Assembly: GCA_029244985.1 (NCBI GenBank)
Contig: JAQWQD010000017.1
Span: 186,001 to 250,000, forward strand
DNA from: Gammaproteobacteria bacterium
GTDB taxonomy: Bacteria > Pseudomonadota > Gammaproteobacteria > Pseudomonadales > Pseudohongiellaceae
Length of the DNA: 64,000 nt
Reading direction: 5' to 3'
The position numbers and the translations under genes were made by a program. The first letter of the stretch is position 1, and each line of letters opens with the position of its first letter. The notes below the pieces were generated by a model. That model ran no database searches. It saw nothing but the letters and a program-made list of their open reading frames with translations, and was not told the origin of the DNA. Below are positions 9,364-18,556 of this stretch, in pieces.

Positions 9364-10152
9364 ATGAGCATTCATCTCCGCCAGATATGTTTAGTCGCTG
9401 CCGAGCTTCAACCCGTTGTTGAGCAGTTAACTAATGTATTCGACATAGAAGTCTGTCATCGTGATCCTATGGTAAAACAATATGGTTTAGAAAATGTATT
9501 ACTGCCGCTGGGTACAGACTTTTTAGAAGTTGTCGCGCCAATTGAAGAAAATACTGCAGCCAGCCGCTACTTGAATCGCTTGGGCCGAAATGGTGGTTAT
9601 ATGGTTATACTGCAGGCTGATTCCAAGGATACTCAAACTGCAGTTAGATCTCGCGCATTAGCTGCTCGTGTGCGCATAGCTCATGAAGAAGAAAGAGATG
9701 GCTGGAGTTCATGTCAGCTTCATCCAGCGGATATGGAAGCTGCTTTTTTAGATATTGAATGGGACGCACAAGAAGATTTTACTGGATGTTGGCATTCCGC
9801 CGGCGGCCTAAATTGGCAGCAATTTAGACAAATAAATACGACAGTAAAGTTAGTAGGTGCCCAGCTGAATTGCTCGAACCCTTTGGCTTTGGCCCGATTG
9901 TGGCGGGATATACTAGGTACTGGGGTCGAAGATGCGGAAAGGGAAATTTCTCTGATTAACGGGAAATTACGGTTCGCCGAATGTGGCTCTGGAGAATATG
10001 GGAATCTTGCAGGAATTACACTCAGGGTTAAAGATAAGCAACGAATTATTTCATTGGCTCATGATTATGGATGTGTCAGTAATTCTATGACTGGCTCTAT
10101 TCAAGAGGAGCTGGAAATCTGCGGAACAAAATTTACTTTGGTTGACTTATGA
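9364..10152 (+). CDS. VOC-superfamily (glyoxalase-like) protein
   Basis: A 262-residue protein that begins like the glyoxalase-like family (HLRQICLVAAELQPVVEQL, then LENVLLPLGTDFLEVVAPI). A second betaalphabeta unit starts near residue 160 (NTTVKLVGAQLNCSNPLALARLW). The two repeated units fit a single-chain VOC fold. The usual His metal ligands are not obvious in the first unit, so catalytic activity is uncertain. It starts directly at the stop codon of the MaoC-like gene and converges on the hotdog gene at 10179. The VOC fold is fairly clear; the reaction is unknown. Confidence 0.7.
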   Translation: MSIHLRQICLVAAELQPVVEQLTNVFDIEVCHRDPMVKQYGLENVLLPLGTDFLEVVAPIEENTAASRYLNRLGRNGGYMVILQADSKDTQTAVRSRALAARVRIAHEEERDGWSSCQLHPADMEAAFLDIEWDAQEDFTGCWHSAGGLNWQQFRQINTTVKLVGAQLNCSNPLALARLWRDILGTGVEDAEREISLINGKLRFAECGSGEYGNLAGITLRVKDKQRIISLAHDYGCVSNSMTGSIQEELEICGTKFTLVDL

Positions 10153-10178
10153 CCTTGAAAGAAATAACTGGTTTGAGT

Positions 10179-10985
10179 TCAAGCAGCGATAGAAAAAATT
10201 GCAGTGTGTTCTACTTCCAAGGCAACTTCGTTGTCTGTCCACATGGAAATATACAGTTTAATAAACTGATGGCCTTTTTTTTTCCATTTCTCAGTAGGCA
10301 CGGCGCGAACCTCAATAGATTGTCCAACCCGTAGTGACTTTCTTAAGGTTAGGCGGCTACCGGTATGAATCCATGCTGGTAAAAGGAATTTTCGCATTAA
10401 TGCCTTATTACAGGCATTAAGAATGAAGAAGGGATGCAGTAGCCCAGACTCACCATTATAGATATTAGATTGGTCTCTTTGTATTGCGACGTTCTCCATA
10501 TTGTCGGATGCGGTGGGTTGCCAAAGATAAGCTGGCGTTGGTTCATTGAGAGTTATCGCATCCCAAGAGATTTCATTTCTTTTTAATTCTTCAGGGTTTC
10601 GACGTAGCTGTGCTTTCACATTAATGGGCGGTAATTGATCAGGAAGTGAAGACTCAAGTTTAGCTATGAGCACATTATCTTCGTTATAAGCGAAAGTGTG
10701 GTGGTTGCGCTGGCTCGACTCTGAATTCAGATCCTCTGTTTCAATTGTTAGTAAATTGTTTTCATAGGCAGGTTTTATAAACGCGATTTCCATAATGCCT
10801 CGAGATAACCAATCTTTTTTATAATACTGCACCAGGGGTTGGCTGAGATAGCCAAATACATTTACACCACTAACTAAGGCGCCAGCGAAGCCATACTTGG
10901 CAGCAATCTCATCGCTGTGAATTCGATTCTCTGAAGACTGAGCATCGTTCAAGGCAAGAATCTGAAAATTAGGGATTGTGGTCAT
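10179..10985 (-). CDS. Hotdog-fold MaoC/thioesterase-like protein
   Basis: A 268-residue protein with a hotdog-like N-terminal segment (IHSDEIAAKYGFAGALVSGVNVFGYLSQ, residues ~22-50). It has the His-Ser-Asp and Gly-rich turn of MaoC-like and FAS1-type dehydratase domains. A second possible hotdog begins near residue 165. The length suits a double-hotdog arrangement. The hydratase Asp-x4-His pair is not clearly retained, so it may bind rather than convert an acyl thioester. Its ATG follows directly on the TAA of the AhpD-like gene. It is the last gene of a four-gene leftward operon (HD protein, ABM, AhpD-like, this). Function unknown. Confidence 0.55.
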   Translation of the reverse strand: MTTIPNFQILALNDAQSSENRIHSDEIAAKYGFAGALVSGVNVFGYLSQPLVQYYKKDWLSRGIMEIAFIKPAYENNLLTIETEDLNSESSQRNHHTFAYNEDNVLIAKLESSLPDQLPPINVKAQLRRNPEELKRNEISWDAITLNEPTPAYLWQPTASDNMENVAIQRDQSNIYNGESGLLHPFFILNACNKALMRKFLLPAWIHTGSRLTLRKSLRVGQSIEVRAVPTEKWKKKGHQFIKLYISMWTDNEVALEVEHTAIFSIAA

Positions 10986-11567
10986 TTATTTTCTTTCTGT
11001 TCTACCCATAAGATAAAACTCGTCATTAGGTCGGATAGCGGCCATATTGGCGATTCTATTGGAGAGCGCGAAGAGTGCGGTAATCGCTCCTATGTCCCAT
11101 ACATCGTCTTTGCTAAATCCTTGTTTCTGCAAGATATTTATATCGCTTTCCGTCACTTCAGCAGACTTTTGGGATACTTTGATCGCAAAATCCAACAAAG
11201 CTTTCTGTCGATCTGAAATGTCAGCTTTTCTGTAATTAGTGGCAATCTGATCTGCAATCAATGGGTTTTTCTCACGAATTCGCAGGATTGCGCCATGAGC
11301 TACAACGCAATAAATACACTGATTTAGCCCAGAAGTGGCAACAACGATCATCTCTCTTTCGGCTTTGCTGAGACCAGACTCTTTTTCCATCAAGGCATCA
11401 TGAAATGCAAAGAATGCCCGAAATTCATCTGGACGGTGGGTCAATGCCAAAAATATATTGGGGATAAAGCCGGCTTTATCCTGAACATCAAGGATTTTAT
11501 CCTGCAAGTCTTTAGGTAGTTCATTGATATCAGGTATCGGAAATCGGCTAATCGGTAGGTTAGACAT
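10986..11567 (-). CDS. Peroxidase-related enzyme, AhpD/carboxymuconolactone-decarboxylase fold
   Basis: A 193-residue AhpD-like protein. The signature GLNQCIYCVVAHGAIL (near residues 81-95) has the redox pair C-x2-C followed by His (CxxCxxxH), as in alkylhydroperoxidase AhpD and 'uncharacterised peroxidase-related' proteins. These reduce peroxides through the Cys pair, usually as oligomers. I start at the ATG at 11567, which has AGGA six bases upstream; a TTG codon earlier is less likely. It lies 17 bases after the ABM gene and abuts the hotdog gene, within the operon. Its presence beside two likely oxygenases suggests a protective or dehydrogenative role (inference). Confidence 0.85.
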   Translation of the reverse strand: MSNLPISRFPIPDINELPKDLQDKILDVQDKAGFIPNIFLALTHRPDEFRAFFAFHDALMEKESGLSKAEREMIVVATSGLNQCIYCVVAHGAILRIREKNPLIADQIATNYRKADISDRQKALLDFAIKVSQKSAEVTESDINILQKQGFSKDDVWDIGAITALFALSNRIANMAAIRPNDEFYLMGRTERK

Positions 11568-11584
11568 CAATATTCCTATTTTGA

Positions 11585-11884
11585 TTAGTGACGCTGAATC
11601 GAGGCGGAGTGATAAAGCTCCATAGTGGGAGCCACAGAGGCTAACTCTGCTATTTTCCCGACAAATTCGGCGGATTCTGCAACTTGGAAATGTTGTTCCA
11701 GATGTTCCATGCTTTCCCAGCGTTCAACAAAGACTAGTCGATTAGGATCTTCATTATCGATATGGACCCCGTGACTTATACAGCCAGCTTCAATGCGAGA
11801 ACGATTAACATGCTCCTGACATATGCGCAGTGCTTCATCGATTGTTTCATCACGAATAGTTACGCTACCAATAATTATAATCAT
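11585..11884 (-). CDS. Antibiotic-biosynthesis-monooxygenase (ABM) domain protein
   Basis: A 99-residue single ABM domain (dimeric ferredoxin-like fold). Diagnostic stretches are EALRICQEHVNRSRIEAGCI and the LVFVERWESMEHLEQHF core, with a His-containing tail. Family members include cofactor-free quinol monooxygenases (YgiN, ActVA-Orf6) and related small enzymes acting on electron-rich aromatics. It lies between the HD-domain gene (24 bases upstream) and the AhpD-like gene (17 bases downstream). Substrate unknown. Confidence 0.85.
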   Translation of the reverse strand: MIIIIGSVTIRDETIDEALRICQEHVNRSRIEAGCISHGVHIDNEDPNRLVFVERWESMEHLEQHFQVAESAEFVGKIAELASVAPTMELYHSASIQRH

Positions 11885-11908
11885 CGGCTTGTTCCTTGCT
11901 ACCCTGTT

Positions 11909-12454
11909 TTAATGTTTGCTCAGTATACGCCTAACCATCGGTTCGAAATCTTCCAGTGTCATGGACTCATAATCAGGGTCGAAGGCTGGCATATCATATT
12001 TGTCCACAAACTCTTTGGTGTATTCGTAATAAGGGTTATGAATATGTTTGTCCCTGGCATCTTTTTTTATACCTATATGTTCAAAGTAGTAATAACCTTG
12101 AAAGATCGTGTGATTACCGAGCATCCAGTGATTGGCATCTGAAACAAAAGGTTTAAGGATGGCGGCAGCAACACCGCCATGGTCAAACGTACCTATTGTG
12201 TCGCCAATGTCATGTAGGAGTGCACAGACGACATATTCTTCGTCCCTGTCGTCACGATGGGCTCTAGTCGCTGTCTGTAGGCTGTGCTGTAATCTATCGA
12301 CGGCAAACCCACCAAAATCACCATCCAATAAGCGCAAGTGCTGCAATATTCGATCGGGTAAATCAGTAGTGAATGACTTGTAGTGATCCATAATGATTTC
12401 CACATCTTCCTTGGTGGCTTCATCGAACCTGGTAAAGTTAGCTTGCTTGTTCAT
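11909..12454 (-). CDS. HD-domain protein, possible mixed-valent diiron oxygenase (PhnZ/MIOX-like)
   Basis: A 181-residue compact HD-domain protein. Candidate metal ligands are His57 (RLQHSLQTA), His81-Asp82 (LLHDIGD), His92, His109/His115 (NHWMLGNHTIF) and a late Asp near MPAFDPDYES. The first His and the HD pair are 24 residues apart, as I recall for PhnZ (His34/His58-Asp59). The short length and the FQGYYYF segment recall PhnZ-like oxygenases rather than nucleotide phosphohydrolases, but an ordinary HD hydrolase cannot be excluded. I chose the ATG at 12454 with AAGGA six bases before it over an upstream TTG. It is the first gene of the operon with ABM, AhpD-like and hotdog proteins. Confidence 0.7.
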   Translation of the reverse strand: MNKQANFTRFDEATKEDVEIIMDHYKSFTTDLPDRILQHLRLLDGDFGGFAVDRLQHSLQTATRAHRDDRDEEYVVCALLHDIGDTIGTFDHGGVAAAILKPFVSDANHWMLGNHTIFQGYYYFEHIGIKKDARDKHIHNPYYEYTKEFVDKYDMPAFDPDYESMTLEDFEPMVRRILSKH

Positions 12455-12517
12455 ATTTTTCCTTTTACAACTCAACTACCGTCGACTAGTAGTTTACAAG
12501 AAACGAGGCCTTTGTAG

Positions 12518-14593
12518 TTAGTCCTCCTCAGCCGGAAGACTGTATGCCACTAACTGACCTGGGGTTTGCAGGACGATGCGCTGTCTGCCTTCGTGTTCGT
12601 AGGTCATCATGCCGTACATGCCCAGTCCTGGAGATTCCACCATACCCAGTCTTGCACCGGATTTCTTATCTATGGCAAACATATAAGGTGTATGACCGTC
12701 ATCGCCGATAGCGGTGTGCAATAGCATTCCTGGGGTCACCATCAACGCAGAATGGTTGATATTTCCTGTAGGTGGAATATCCAAGCCTTCTAAAGCGGGA
12801 TGTTCCTGGATGAACCGTGGCGTTCCACCATTAGGTATCCACCACAAATGCTCACCTGTGTTCAAATCAATTGCAGTAATACGACTATACGGTGGCTTTT
12901 CAAGCGGCAGGCCTTGCGGTCCGCGGACGCCATTAGGAGTGCCTAAACCAACTGCAAAATCAGCAATGGTTACGCCAGTGGGCCTGTCTAGAATTATATC
13001 TCTTTCCTCTCCAGGAACTATGGTGCGCCAACCGCAGTTAGTGCGCGAGATGGTGTAGATAATCCCAGTCGATGGATCTGCGGCTGGTGGACCAGTAATG
13101 TTGGTGCCACCTAGTTCGCCGGGGCACCAGACAGAACCAATTAACCCTTCTGGATTATCTTTATGAATAGGGGGATTAAAGATGCCACCAAGCCTGTAGT
13201 CAGCAATGATATCCAATGCTTGTTCCCGTAATTCAGGCGTAAAATCGATCAGACCATCAATATTTAGTTCTTGAATGTCATAAGGGGCTGGTTTAGTTGG
13301 AAATGGCTGAGTCGGTGACAGCTGTTCTCCTGGCACTATGGACGCAGGAACTGGTCGTTCAACGATTGGCCAGATAGGTTCTCCGGTAGCTCTATTAAAA
13401 GAATAAAGAAACGCTTGTTTAGTAGCTTGGAAGACACCTGGCACTATTCTTCCATCTACTTCGACATCCATTAGCAATGGCGCTGTAGGAGTGTCATTAT
13501 TCCATACGTCATGATGTACCATTTGGAAATGCCAGGCTCGCTCTCCAGTGGCAGCGTTTAGTGCGATTAAGCTAGCACTAAAGAGATTGTCGCCAGGCTG
13601 GAAGCCACCGTAAAAGTCAATAGTGGCGGCATTAGTAGGCACATAAACCAAGTTTAATTCTGGGTCTGCAGATAGAGGTGCCCAAGAAGAAACATCACCG
13701 GTGTAAGACCAGGCATCATTTTCCCATGTCTCATGCCCAACTTCGCCAGGACGAGGGATAACATTGAATTTCCATTTAAATTCGCCGGTATATAGGTCAT
13801 AACCAAGAATATCACCAGGTACATTTTCCGTGCGGGTTTGGTTATATCCTTGTTCAGCGGAATTACCCACAACGATTGTGTCATTTACAACAATCGGTGG
13901 TGAAGAATTCGTGATATAACCAAGTTCTAAGGGAATGCCAACATCCGGGTCGTAAGTTTCACCTGAGTTTAGCCAGGGCCCCCAATCGGAAATAAGATCG
14001 GGTATCAGGTCAACTACTCCAGTTTCCTCAAAATCTGGCAATGGTACAGGGGACCCCCAGTTTTCTATTGGGTTACCAGTTTCTGCGTCCAGGGCATAGA
14101 GAAAGAATGCAGGCGTTACAATGAGCACAATACCGCGACCATCAACCTCCGCATAGGCAATTCCTTTTCCCCAAGGTGCGCGCATCGAGTATTCCCAACG
14201 GAAAGTATTGGGTTCACGAAAGCTCCATAAAGTCTCACCACTAATTGGATCTATTGCCACCACATGGCGACGGGCACCGGCGACGGTAAACAACATCCCA
14301 TTTGCGTAAACTGGCGTTGAGCGGGGTGGTGTCGAGCCGAAGCTTGCGTCGCTCCAGCTCCATTCGACCTCTAGGTTTTCGAAATTCTCAGGATTAATCT
14401 GGTTTAAGGGGGTAGAGCGCGTGTGTCCAGCATCGCCACCAATATAGCGCCAGTCGCCGGGGCTAGGGCGATCGTTGACATGTTGCGCGAATAGAGAAGC
14501 GCTGATAAGACTTAAAGTTATGGTAAATAAAAAATGGAAAACAAGTGAAACGGAATCTCTGGCTGATGTGCCAACTGCGGATTTACCTAGCAT
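12518..14593 (-). CDS. PQQ-binding beta-propeller dehydrogenase, glucose-dehydrogenase type
   Basis: A 691-residue exported quinoprotein. A signal-type hydrophobic segment ends near residue 37 (SASLFAQ), followed by [19 protein letters not shown], the typical start of membrane-GDH-like propellers without the membrane anchor. The [11 protein letters not shown] block aligns with the E. coli glucose dehydrogenase active site. The lysine of QATK (Lys392) matches Lys493, but the position of the catalytic Asp466 is Asn365 (HHDVWNND), exactly 27 residues before the Lys in both. A strong AAGGAGG precedes the ATG. It is divergent from the Tat-exported flavoprotein gene. The usual role is periplasmic oxidation of a sugar or alcohol into the respiratory chain; the Asn makes activity uncertain. 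Confidence 0.85.
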   Translation of the reverse strand: MLGKSAVGTSARDSVSLVFHFLFTITLSLISASLFAQHVNDRPSPGDWRYIGGDAGHTRSTPLNQINPENFENLEVEWSWSDASFGSTPPRSTPVYANGMLFTVAGARRHVVAIDPISGETLWSFREPNTFRWEYSMRAPWGKGIAYAEVDGRGIVLIVTPAFFLYALDAETGNPIENWGSPVPLPDFEETGVVDLIPDLISDWGPWLNSGETYDPDVGIPLELGYITNSSPPIVVNDTIVVGNSAEQGYNQTRTENVPGDILGYDLYTGEFKWKFNVIPRPGEVGHETWENDAWSYTGDVSSWAPLSADPELNLVYVPTNAATIDFYGGFQPGDNLFSASLIALNAATGERAWHFQMVHHDVWNNDTPTAPLLMDVEVDGRIVPGVFQATKQAFLYSFNRATGEPIWPIVERPVPASIVPGEQLSPTQPFPTKPAPYDIQELNIDGLIDFTPELREQALDIIADYRLGGIFNPPIHKDNPEGLIGSVWCPGELGGTNITGPPAADPSTGIIYTISRTNCGWRTIVPGEERDIILDRPTGVTIADFAVGLGTPNGVRGPQGLPLEKPPYSRITAIDLNTGEHLWWIPNGGTPRFIQEHPALEGLDIPPTGNINHSALMVTPGMLLHTAIGDDGHTPYMFAIDKKSGARLGMVESPGLGMYGMMTYEHEGRQRIVLQTPGQLVAYSLPAEED

Positions 14594-14863
14594 GGAAACC
14601 CTCCTTTTAGAGACCCTGGGTTTGAGTTACAGGGATCTAAGATTTTTTGTGGGACGAAAGAGGGTAGAGCATAGTTAAAATTCATCTAGCTGTAAAAGTA
14701 ATTAACCCTCTGCCTCATTCCCTTAGCCTTTTGGGGCGGCTCGGAGGTCTAGTCAGTTAAGATAACGTCGAGTGCCTGCTTTTCCAATCTGGCGGAGCAT
14801 ACTTGCAGAAACAAGGCGATTAGAGCGAGAATCGATCTAAATTGGTTACCATGGAACTAACCT

Positions 14864-16807
14864 GTGAAGAAATATAATTTAGTAAAGAACAAGCACCAGC
14901 TTAGTCGCCGCGATTTTCTCAATGGCTGCGCGATAACTCTTACTGCAGGCACGGCTATTTCTCCTATGGACGCTTTATCACAGGGTTTACTAGGACAAAA
15001 CGCTCTTTCTCCTGATTACCATCCGCCCTCACTACAGGGACTTCGAGGCAGTCATGAAGGCTCATTCGAGGTGGCCCATGGATTCCGCGATGGTCAAAGG
15101 TGGCAAGCAGTTGATTCTGGTGAGCGAGAGTATGATTTGGTGGTGGTCGGCGCCGGTATTAGTGGGCTTTCTGCAGCTTATTTTTATCGGAAACAGCATG
15201 GACCTGACTCTCGTATTCTTATTATTGACAATCATGACGATTTTGGAGGACACGCAAAGCGTAATGAATTTTGGCACGAGGGCCGCATGTATTTGGTAAA
15301 TGGCGGAACTCTTAATGTTGAAGCTCCGTCCCAATACAGCACAGTTGCTGCGGGACTGTTGTGGGAGCTTGGTATCGATCGAACCAGATATTTCGAAAAG
15401 AACCGGGATATGTTTTCTTTTTATCGAGACATGGGTCTGAGATCCAGTATGTTTTTTGATCGAGAAAATTTTGGCGACGATAAACTAGTTGTTGACTATA
15501 AAGCGGAATCAATTAGAGACTCTATCGCTAAATCTCCGCTTAATGAGAAAGCCCAAGACGATGTTGTTCGGCTCTACGAAACCAAAGAAAATTATTTCCC
15601 AGGATTAAACGCAAAAGAAACTCGTGAGCGCTTGAGTCACATGAGCTATCACGACTACCTGGTAGAAGTTGTTAAATGTGACCCTGTCGTAGTAAAACTT
15701 TTTCAGGCCTCCTTTCATGGATCTTTTGTGGTTGGCCCTGATGCCATTCCTGCAATCTATTTTAGAGATAATGGTTACCCCGGTTTTGCTGGTTTAACTC
15801 TTGAAGATTTACCGCCCAATTTATTAGCCAATGAGGCGGGTGGTCAACATGGCCGTGAAAATGCAGAGCGCGCGAGGGAAGGTGATCCCGATATGTACTT
15901 CCCTGATGGAAATGCCACCATTACTCGACTGTTAGTCAGATCATTAGTCCCTGGCGCGGTGCCAGGAGAAGACATGGATGACGTAGTAAGCGCTGTATTG
16001 GATTATCAGAAACTCGATCGGAATCAAAATGCTTGTCGCATTCGTTTAAATAGCTTTGTTACGGATGTTCGTCATTTGAATAACTCACAAGTTCAAATAA
16101 GCTATGTATTGGGCGATCAAGCCTACTCTGTAAAGAGCAAAAATGTGGTACTGGCCTGTTGGAATACTATGATTCCGTACATTTGTCCGGAAATCTCCAG
16201 CGATCAAAAAGAAGCCTTAGCTTATGGCGTGAAATCGCCACTGGTATATAGCGGTGTACTGTTGGCTAACTGGCGATCATTTGTAGATGCTGGTATATCT
16301 GGAGTAACCGCACCAGGTAAGAAATTTTCTCGATCAAGTTTGCAGGCATCTGTCACCATGGGTGATTACACGACCAACCGCAGTCCGGATGATCCAATAG
16401 TGTTGCGGATGTCAGCTTATTTTGACGTGCCGAACCAAGGATTGAATCGGAGAGAACAGCATCTTGCAGGTCGCAATGAAATGCTCGCTACATCCTTTAA
16501 TGATTTTGAGTTCATGATTCGGGATAAGCTAACACGTGTTTTAGGGTCTTCGGGATTTGATGATGAGCGTGACATATTAGGCATAACAGTCAATAGATGG
16601 CCGCATGGTTATTCTTATTCATATAACCCGCTTTCAGATTCTGAGGAGTGGGCTTATACGACAACAGATGAACGCCCCTGCGTAGTTGGCCGACAAAGCT
16701 TAGGTCGAATCGCTATTGCAAACGCCGATGCTTCCGCTAGTCCCCATACAGATGCCTCCATTAACGAAGCTTATCGAGCCGTTAGTGAATTATTAGAAAA
16801 GGCTTAG
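14864..16807 (+). CDS. Tat-exported FAD-dependent oxidoreductase, spermidine-dehydrogenase-like
   Basis: A 647-residue flavoprotein. The twin-arginine signal is SRRDFLNGCA (residues ~14-23), so it is folded before export to the periplasm. The dinucleotide-binding motif VVVGAGISGLSAAYFYR lies near residue 95, followed by NHDDFGGHAKRNEFW, a stretch I associate with bacterial spermidine dehydrogenase (SpdH) and relatives. The C-terminal RIAIANADASASPHTDASI closes the FAD fold. The start is GTG with GGA about nine bases upstream. The substrate may be a polyamine or other amine but is not certain. It is divergent from one PQQ dehydrogenase and convergent with another, sharing a bidirectional hairpin with the latter. 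Confidence 0.75.
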   Translation: MKKYNLVKNKHQLSRRDFLNGCAITLTAGTAISPMDALSQGLLGQNALSPDYHPPSLQGLRGSHEGSFEVAHGFRDGQRWQAVDSGEREYDLVVVGAGISGLSAAYFYRKQHGPDSRILIIDNHDDFGGHAKRNEFWHEGRMYLVNGGTLNVEAPSQYSTVAAGLLWELGIDRTRYFEKNRDMFSFYRDMGLRSSMFFDRENFGDDKLVVDYKAESIRDSIAKSPLNEKAQDDVVRLYETKENYFPGLNAKETRERLSHMSYHDYLVEVVKCDPVVVKLFQASFHGSFVVGPDAIPAIYFRDNGYPGFAGLTLEDLPPNLLANEAGGQHGRENAERAREGDPDMYFPDGNATITRLLVRSLVPGAVPGEDMDDVVSAVLDYQKLDRNQNACRIRLNSFVTDVRHLNNSQVQISYVLGDQAYSVKSKNVVLACWNTMIPYICPEISSDQKEALAYGVKSPLVYSGVLLANWRSFVDAGISGVTAPGKKFSRSSLQASVTMGDYTTNRSPDDPIVLRMSAYFDVPNQGLNRREQHLAGRNEMLATSFNDFEFMIRDKLTRVLGSSGFDDERDILGITVNRWPHGYSYSYNPLSDSEEWAYTTTDERPCVVGRQSLGRIAIANADASASPHTDASINEAYRAVSELLEKA

Positions 16808-16830
16808 TTGAAGAATATTTTATGAAACAG

Positions 16831-16868
16831 AAAAAAGGCGAGCTACCAAAAGTAGTTCGCCCTTGTTT
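16831..16868. terminator. Bidirectional rho-independent terminator
   Basis: The stem GGCGAGCTAC / GTAGTTCGCC (10 bp, one G-T pair, loop CAAAA) is preceded by six A and followed by a T-rich tract. It can therefore end transcription of the flavoprotein gene rightward and of the PQQ dehydrogenase gene leftward. Confidence 0.8.
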
Positions 16869-16911
16869 TGTTGACCGCTGTTTTATTGTTTAAACCCTGG
16901 CAAGTATTTTT

Positions 16912-18555
16912 CTATTCATCTAAACCAAAAGTATAAACGACGTTACCTGAAGCAATAGTAACATACTGATCGCCATCTACTTGGTAAGTGATTGGTGCTG
17001 CATGCACTCGTCGACCCAATGAGATGTTCCAGAGTTCTTGACCTGTCTCAGCGTTTAACGCGAAGAAATAACCGTCTGCTGTGCCGCTGAATAATAACCC
17101 ACCTGAGGTAGTAGTTATTCCTGCAGAAGAGCGAGGCATAATCGGAAACTCCCAAACGGTTTCAGTCGTCGTTGGATCGATGGCACGGATCCAGCTCTTG
17201 AAAGCATCCATAGGTTGGTCGTAGCGGCCACCACCACCGGTATACCGTTCACCCTCCTCATAATCTTCGTCACGCTTGAAGAAGATTTGTTCGCCATCAA
17301 AGGCAGTTACGTAGAAGAGTTCGGTGTCAGGACTATAGCCAGGCGAGTACCAGTTAGTGCCGCCGGTAATTGGAGGAGAAACCATTATTCCTTCATAAGT
17401 TGGCTCCATCCCTGGGACTCGGACAGGAGCGCCGTTGGCGTCGAGCCCTTGAGCCCATGTTTGAGTTGCAAAAGGGCTGCCTTTTAGAAACTTACCATCA
17501 GCTGCGTTGATACTGTAGAAGAACGCGTTGCGGTTAGCCCACATCATTACTCTTTGGTCCTGACCGTCAATATTTAGATCTGCCAAGATGGGTACTTGAA
17601 TCGCATCCCAGTCATGGATATCGTGTGGTGTAAACTGAAAGTACCATTCAATTTCGCCAGTATCGCCATTCAAAGCTAGTGCAGAATCTGAATAGAGATT
17701 GTCACCTAGACGGACATCTCCATTCCAATCTGGACCAGGGTTTCCCGTTCCCCAGTAAATTAGATTGAGATCAGCATCGTAAGCACCCGTAATCCAAGTG
17801 GCAGAGCCACCCGTTTTCCAGCTATCACCAGACCAGGTGTCGTTACCAAACTCACCTTCGCCAGGTATCGTGTATGTTCGCCAGGCTAGTTCTCCAGTAT
17901 CGGGGTGGTAGGCGTCAATGAACCCACGAACTCCGAATTCACCGCCAGCCATGCCAGTTACAACTAAATCTTTAACTATTAACGGAGCTGCGGTTTTGCT
18001 GTAGCCGGAGTCGTGCTTAGCCACTTCAACATCCCAAAGAAGGTTGCCAGTTCGGGCATCAATTGCAACCAGATGGGCATCCAACGTACTCATGAATAAG
18101 GTTTCACCAAGAATCGCTACTCCTCGATTATTGCGACCACAACAAATACGTAAATCTTCGGGTAGTTCATGGTCATAACGCCAATACTGGCGACCGGTAC
18201 GAGCGTCTACAGCTACTACGTTGCTGGGGGCTTCAGTAATAAACATAATGCCGTCAACCACCAAAGGGACTGTTTCAGCTCTGTCGATTTCAGGGATCTG
18301 ATAAGCCCACTTTAATTCCAAATCAGCGACGTTGTTAATATTCACTTCATCGAGAGAGCTGTGGCGTTGCGCATCCAGTGATCCTGAATACATGAGCCAA
18401 TTATGAGGTTCCTCTTTAGAGTTAACCAATCGCTCCCAAGTTATAGGAGAAAAGGCAGGAGTCATTACAGTTTCAAATTCTTGTTCCTGTGCTGAGACTT
18501 GCGCGGTTATCGTTGTAATTAGTAGTGCACACAAGGTGCTTAGAAAACGATTCAT
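16912..18555 (-). CDS. PQQ-dependent alcohol dehydrogenase with lanthanide-type DxD motif
   Basis: A 547-residue exported quinoprotein alcohol dehydrogenase (signal peptide ending near residue 22). Typical features are vicinal Cys138-Cys139 (RICCGRNNRG), the PQQ ring-stacking disulfide; RLGDNLYSDS; and the active-site block TPHDIHDWDAIQ. The catalytic Asp315 is followed two residues on by Asp317, and Arg342 (WANRN) occupies the site of methanol dehydrogenase Arg331. Ca-type MxaF has Ala at the +2 position, whereas XoxF/ExaF lanthanide enzymes have Asp. There is no fused cytochrome domain; the di-haem cytochrome c gene just upstream ends one base before this ATG, and the Shine-Dalgarno lies in its last codons, so the pair is an operon and probable electron-transfer partners. 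Substrate probably an alcohol. Confidence 0.9.
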   Translation of the reverse strand: MNRFLSTLCALLITTITAQVSAQEQEFETVMTPAFSPITWERLVNSKEEPHNWLMYSGSLDAQRHSSLDEVNINNVADLELKWAYQIPEIDRAETVPLVVDGIMFITEAPSNVVAVDARTGRQYWRYDHELPEDLRICCGRNNRGVAILGETLFMSTLDAHLVAIDARTGNLLWDVEVAKHDSGYSKTAAPLIVKDLVVTGMAGGEFGVRGFIDAYHPDTGELAWRTYTIPGEGEFGNDTWSGDSWKTGGSATWITGAYDADLNLIYWGTGNPGPDWNGDVRLGDNLYSDSALALNGDTGEIEWYFQFTPHDIHDWDAIQVPILADLNIDGQDQRVMMWANRNAFFYSINAADGKFLKGSPFATQTWAQGLDANGAPVRVPGMEPTYEGIMVSPPITGGTNWYSPGYSPDTELFYVTAFDGEQIFFKRDEDYEEGERYTGGGGRYDQPMDAFKSWIRAIDPTTTETVWEFPIMPRSSAGITTTSGGLLFSGTADGYFFALNAETGQELWNISLGRRVHAAPITYQVDGDQYVTIASGNVVYTFGLDE

Positions 18556-18556
18556 T

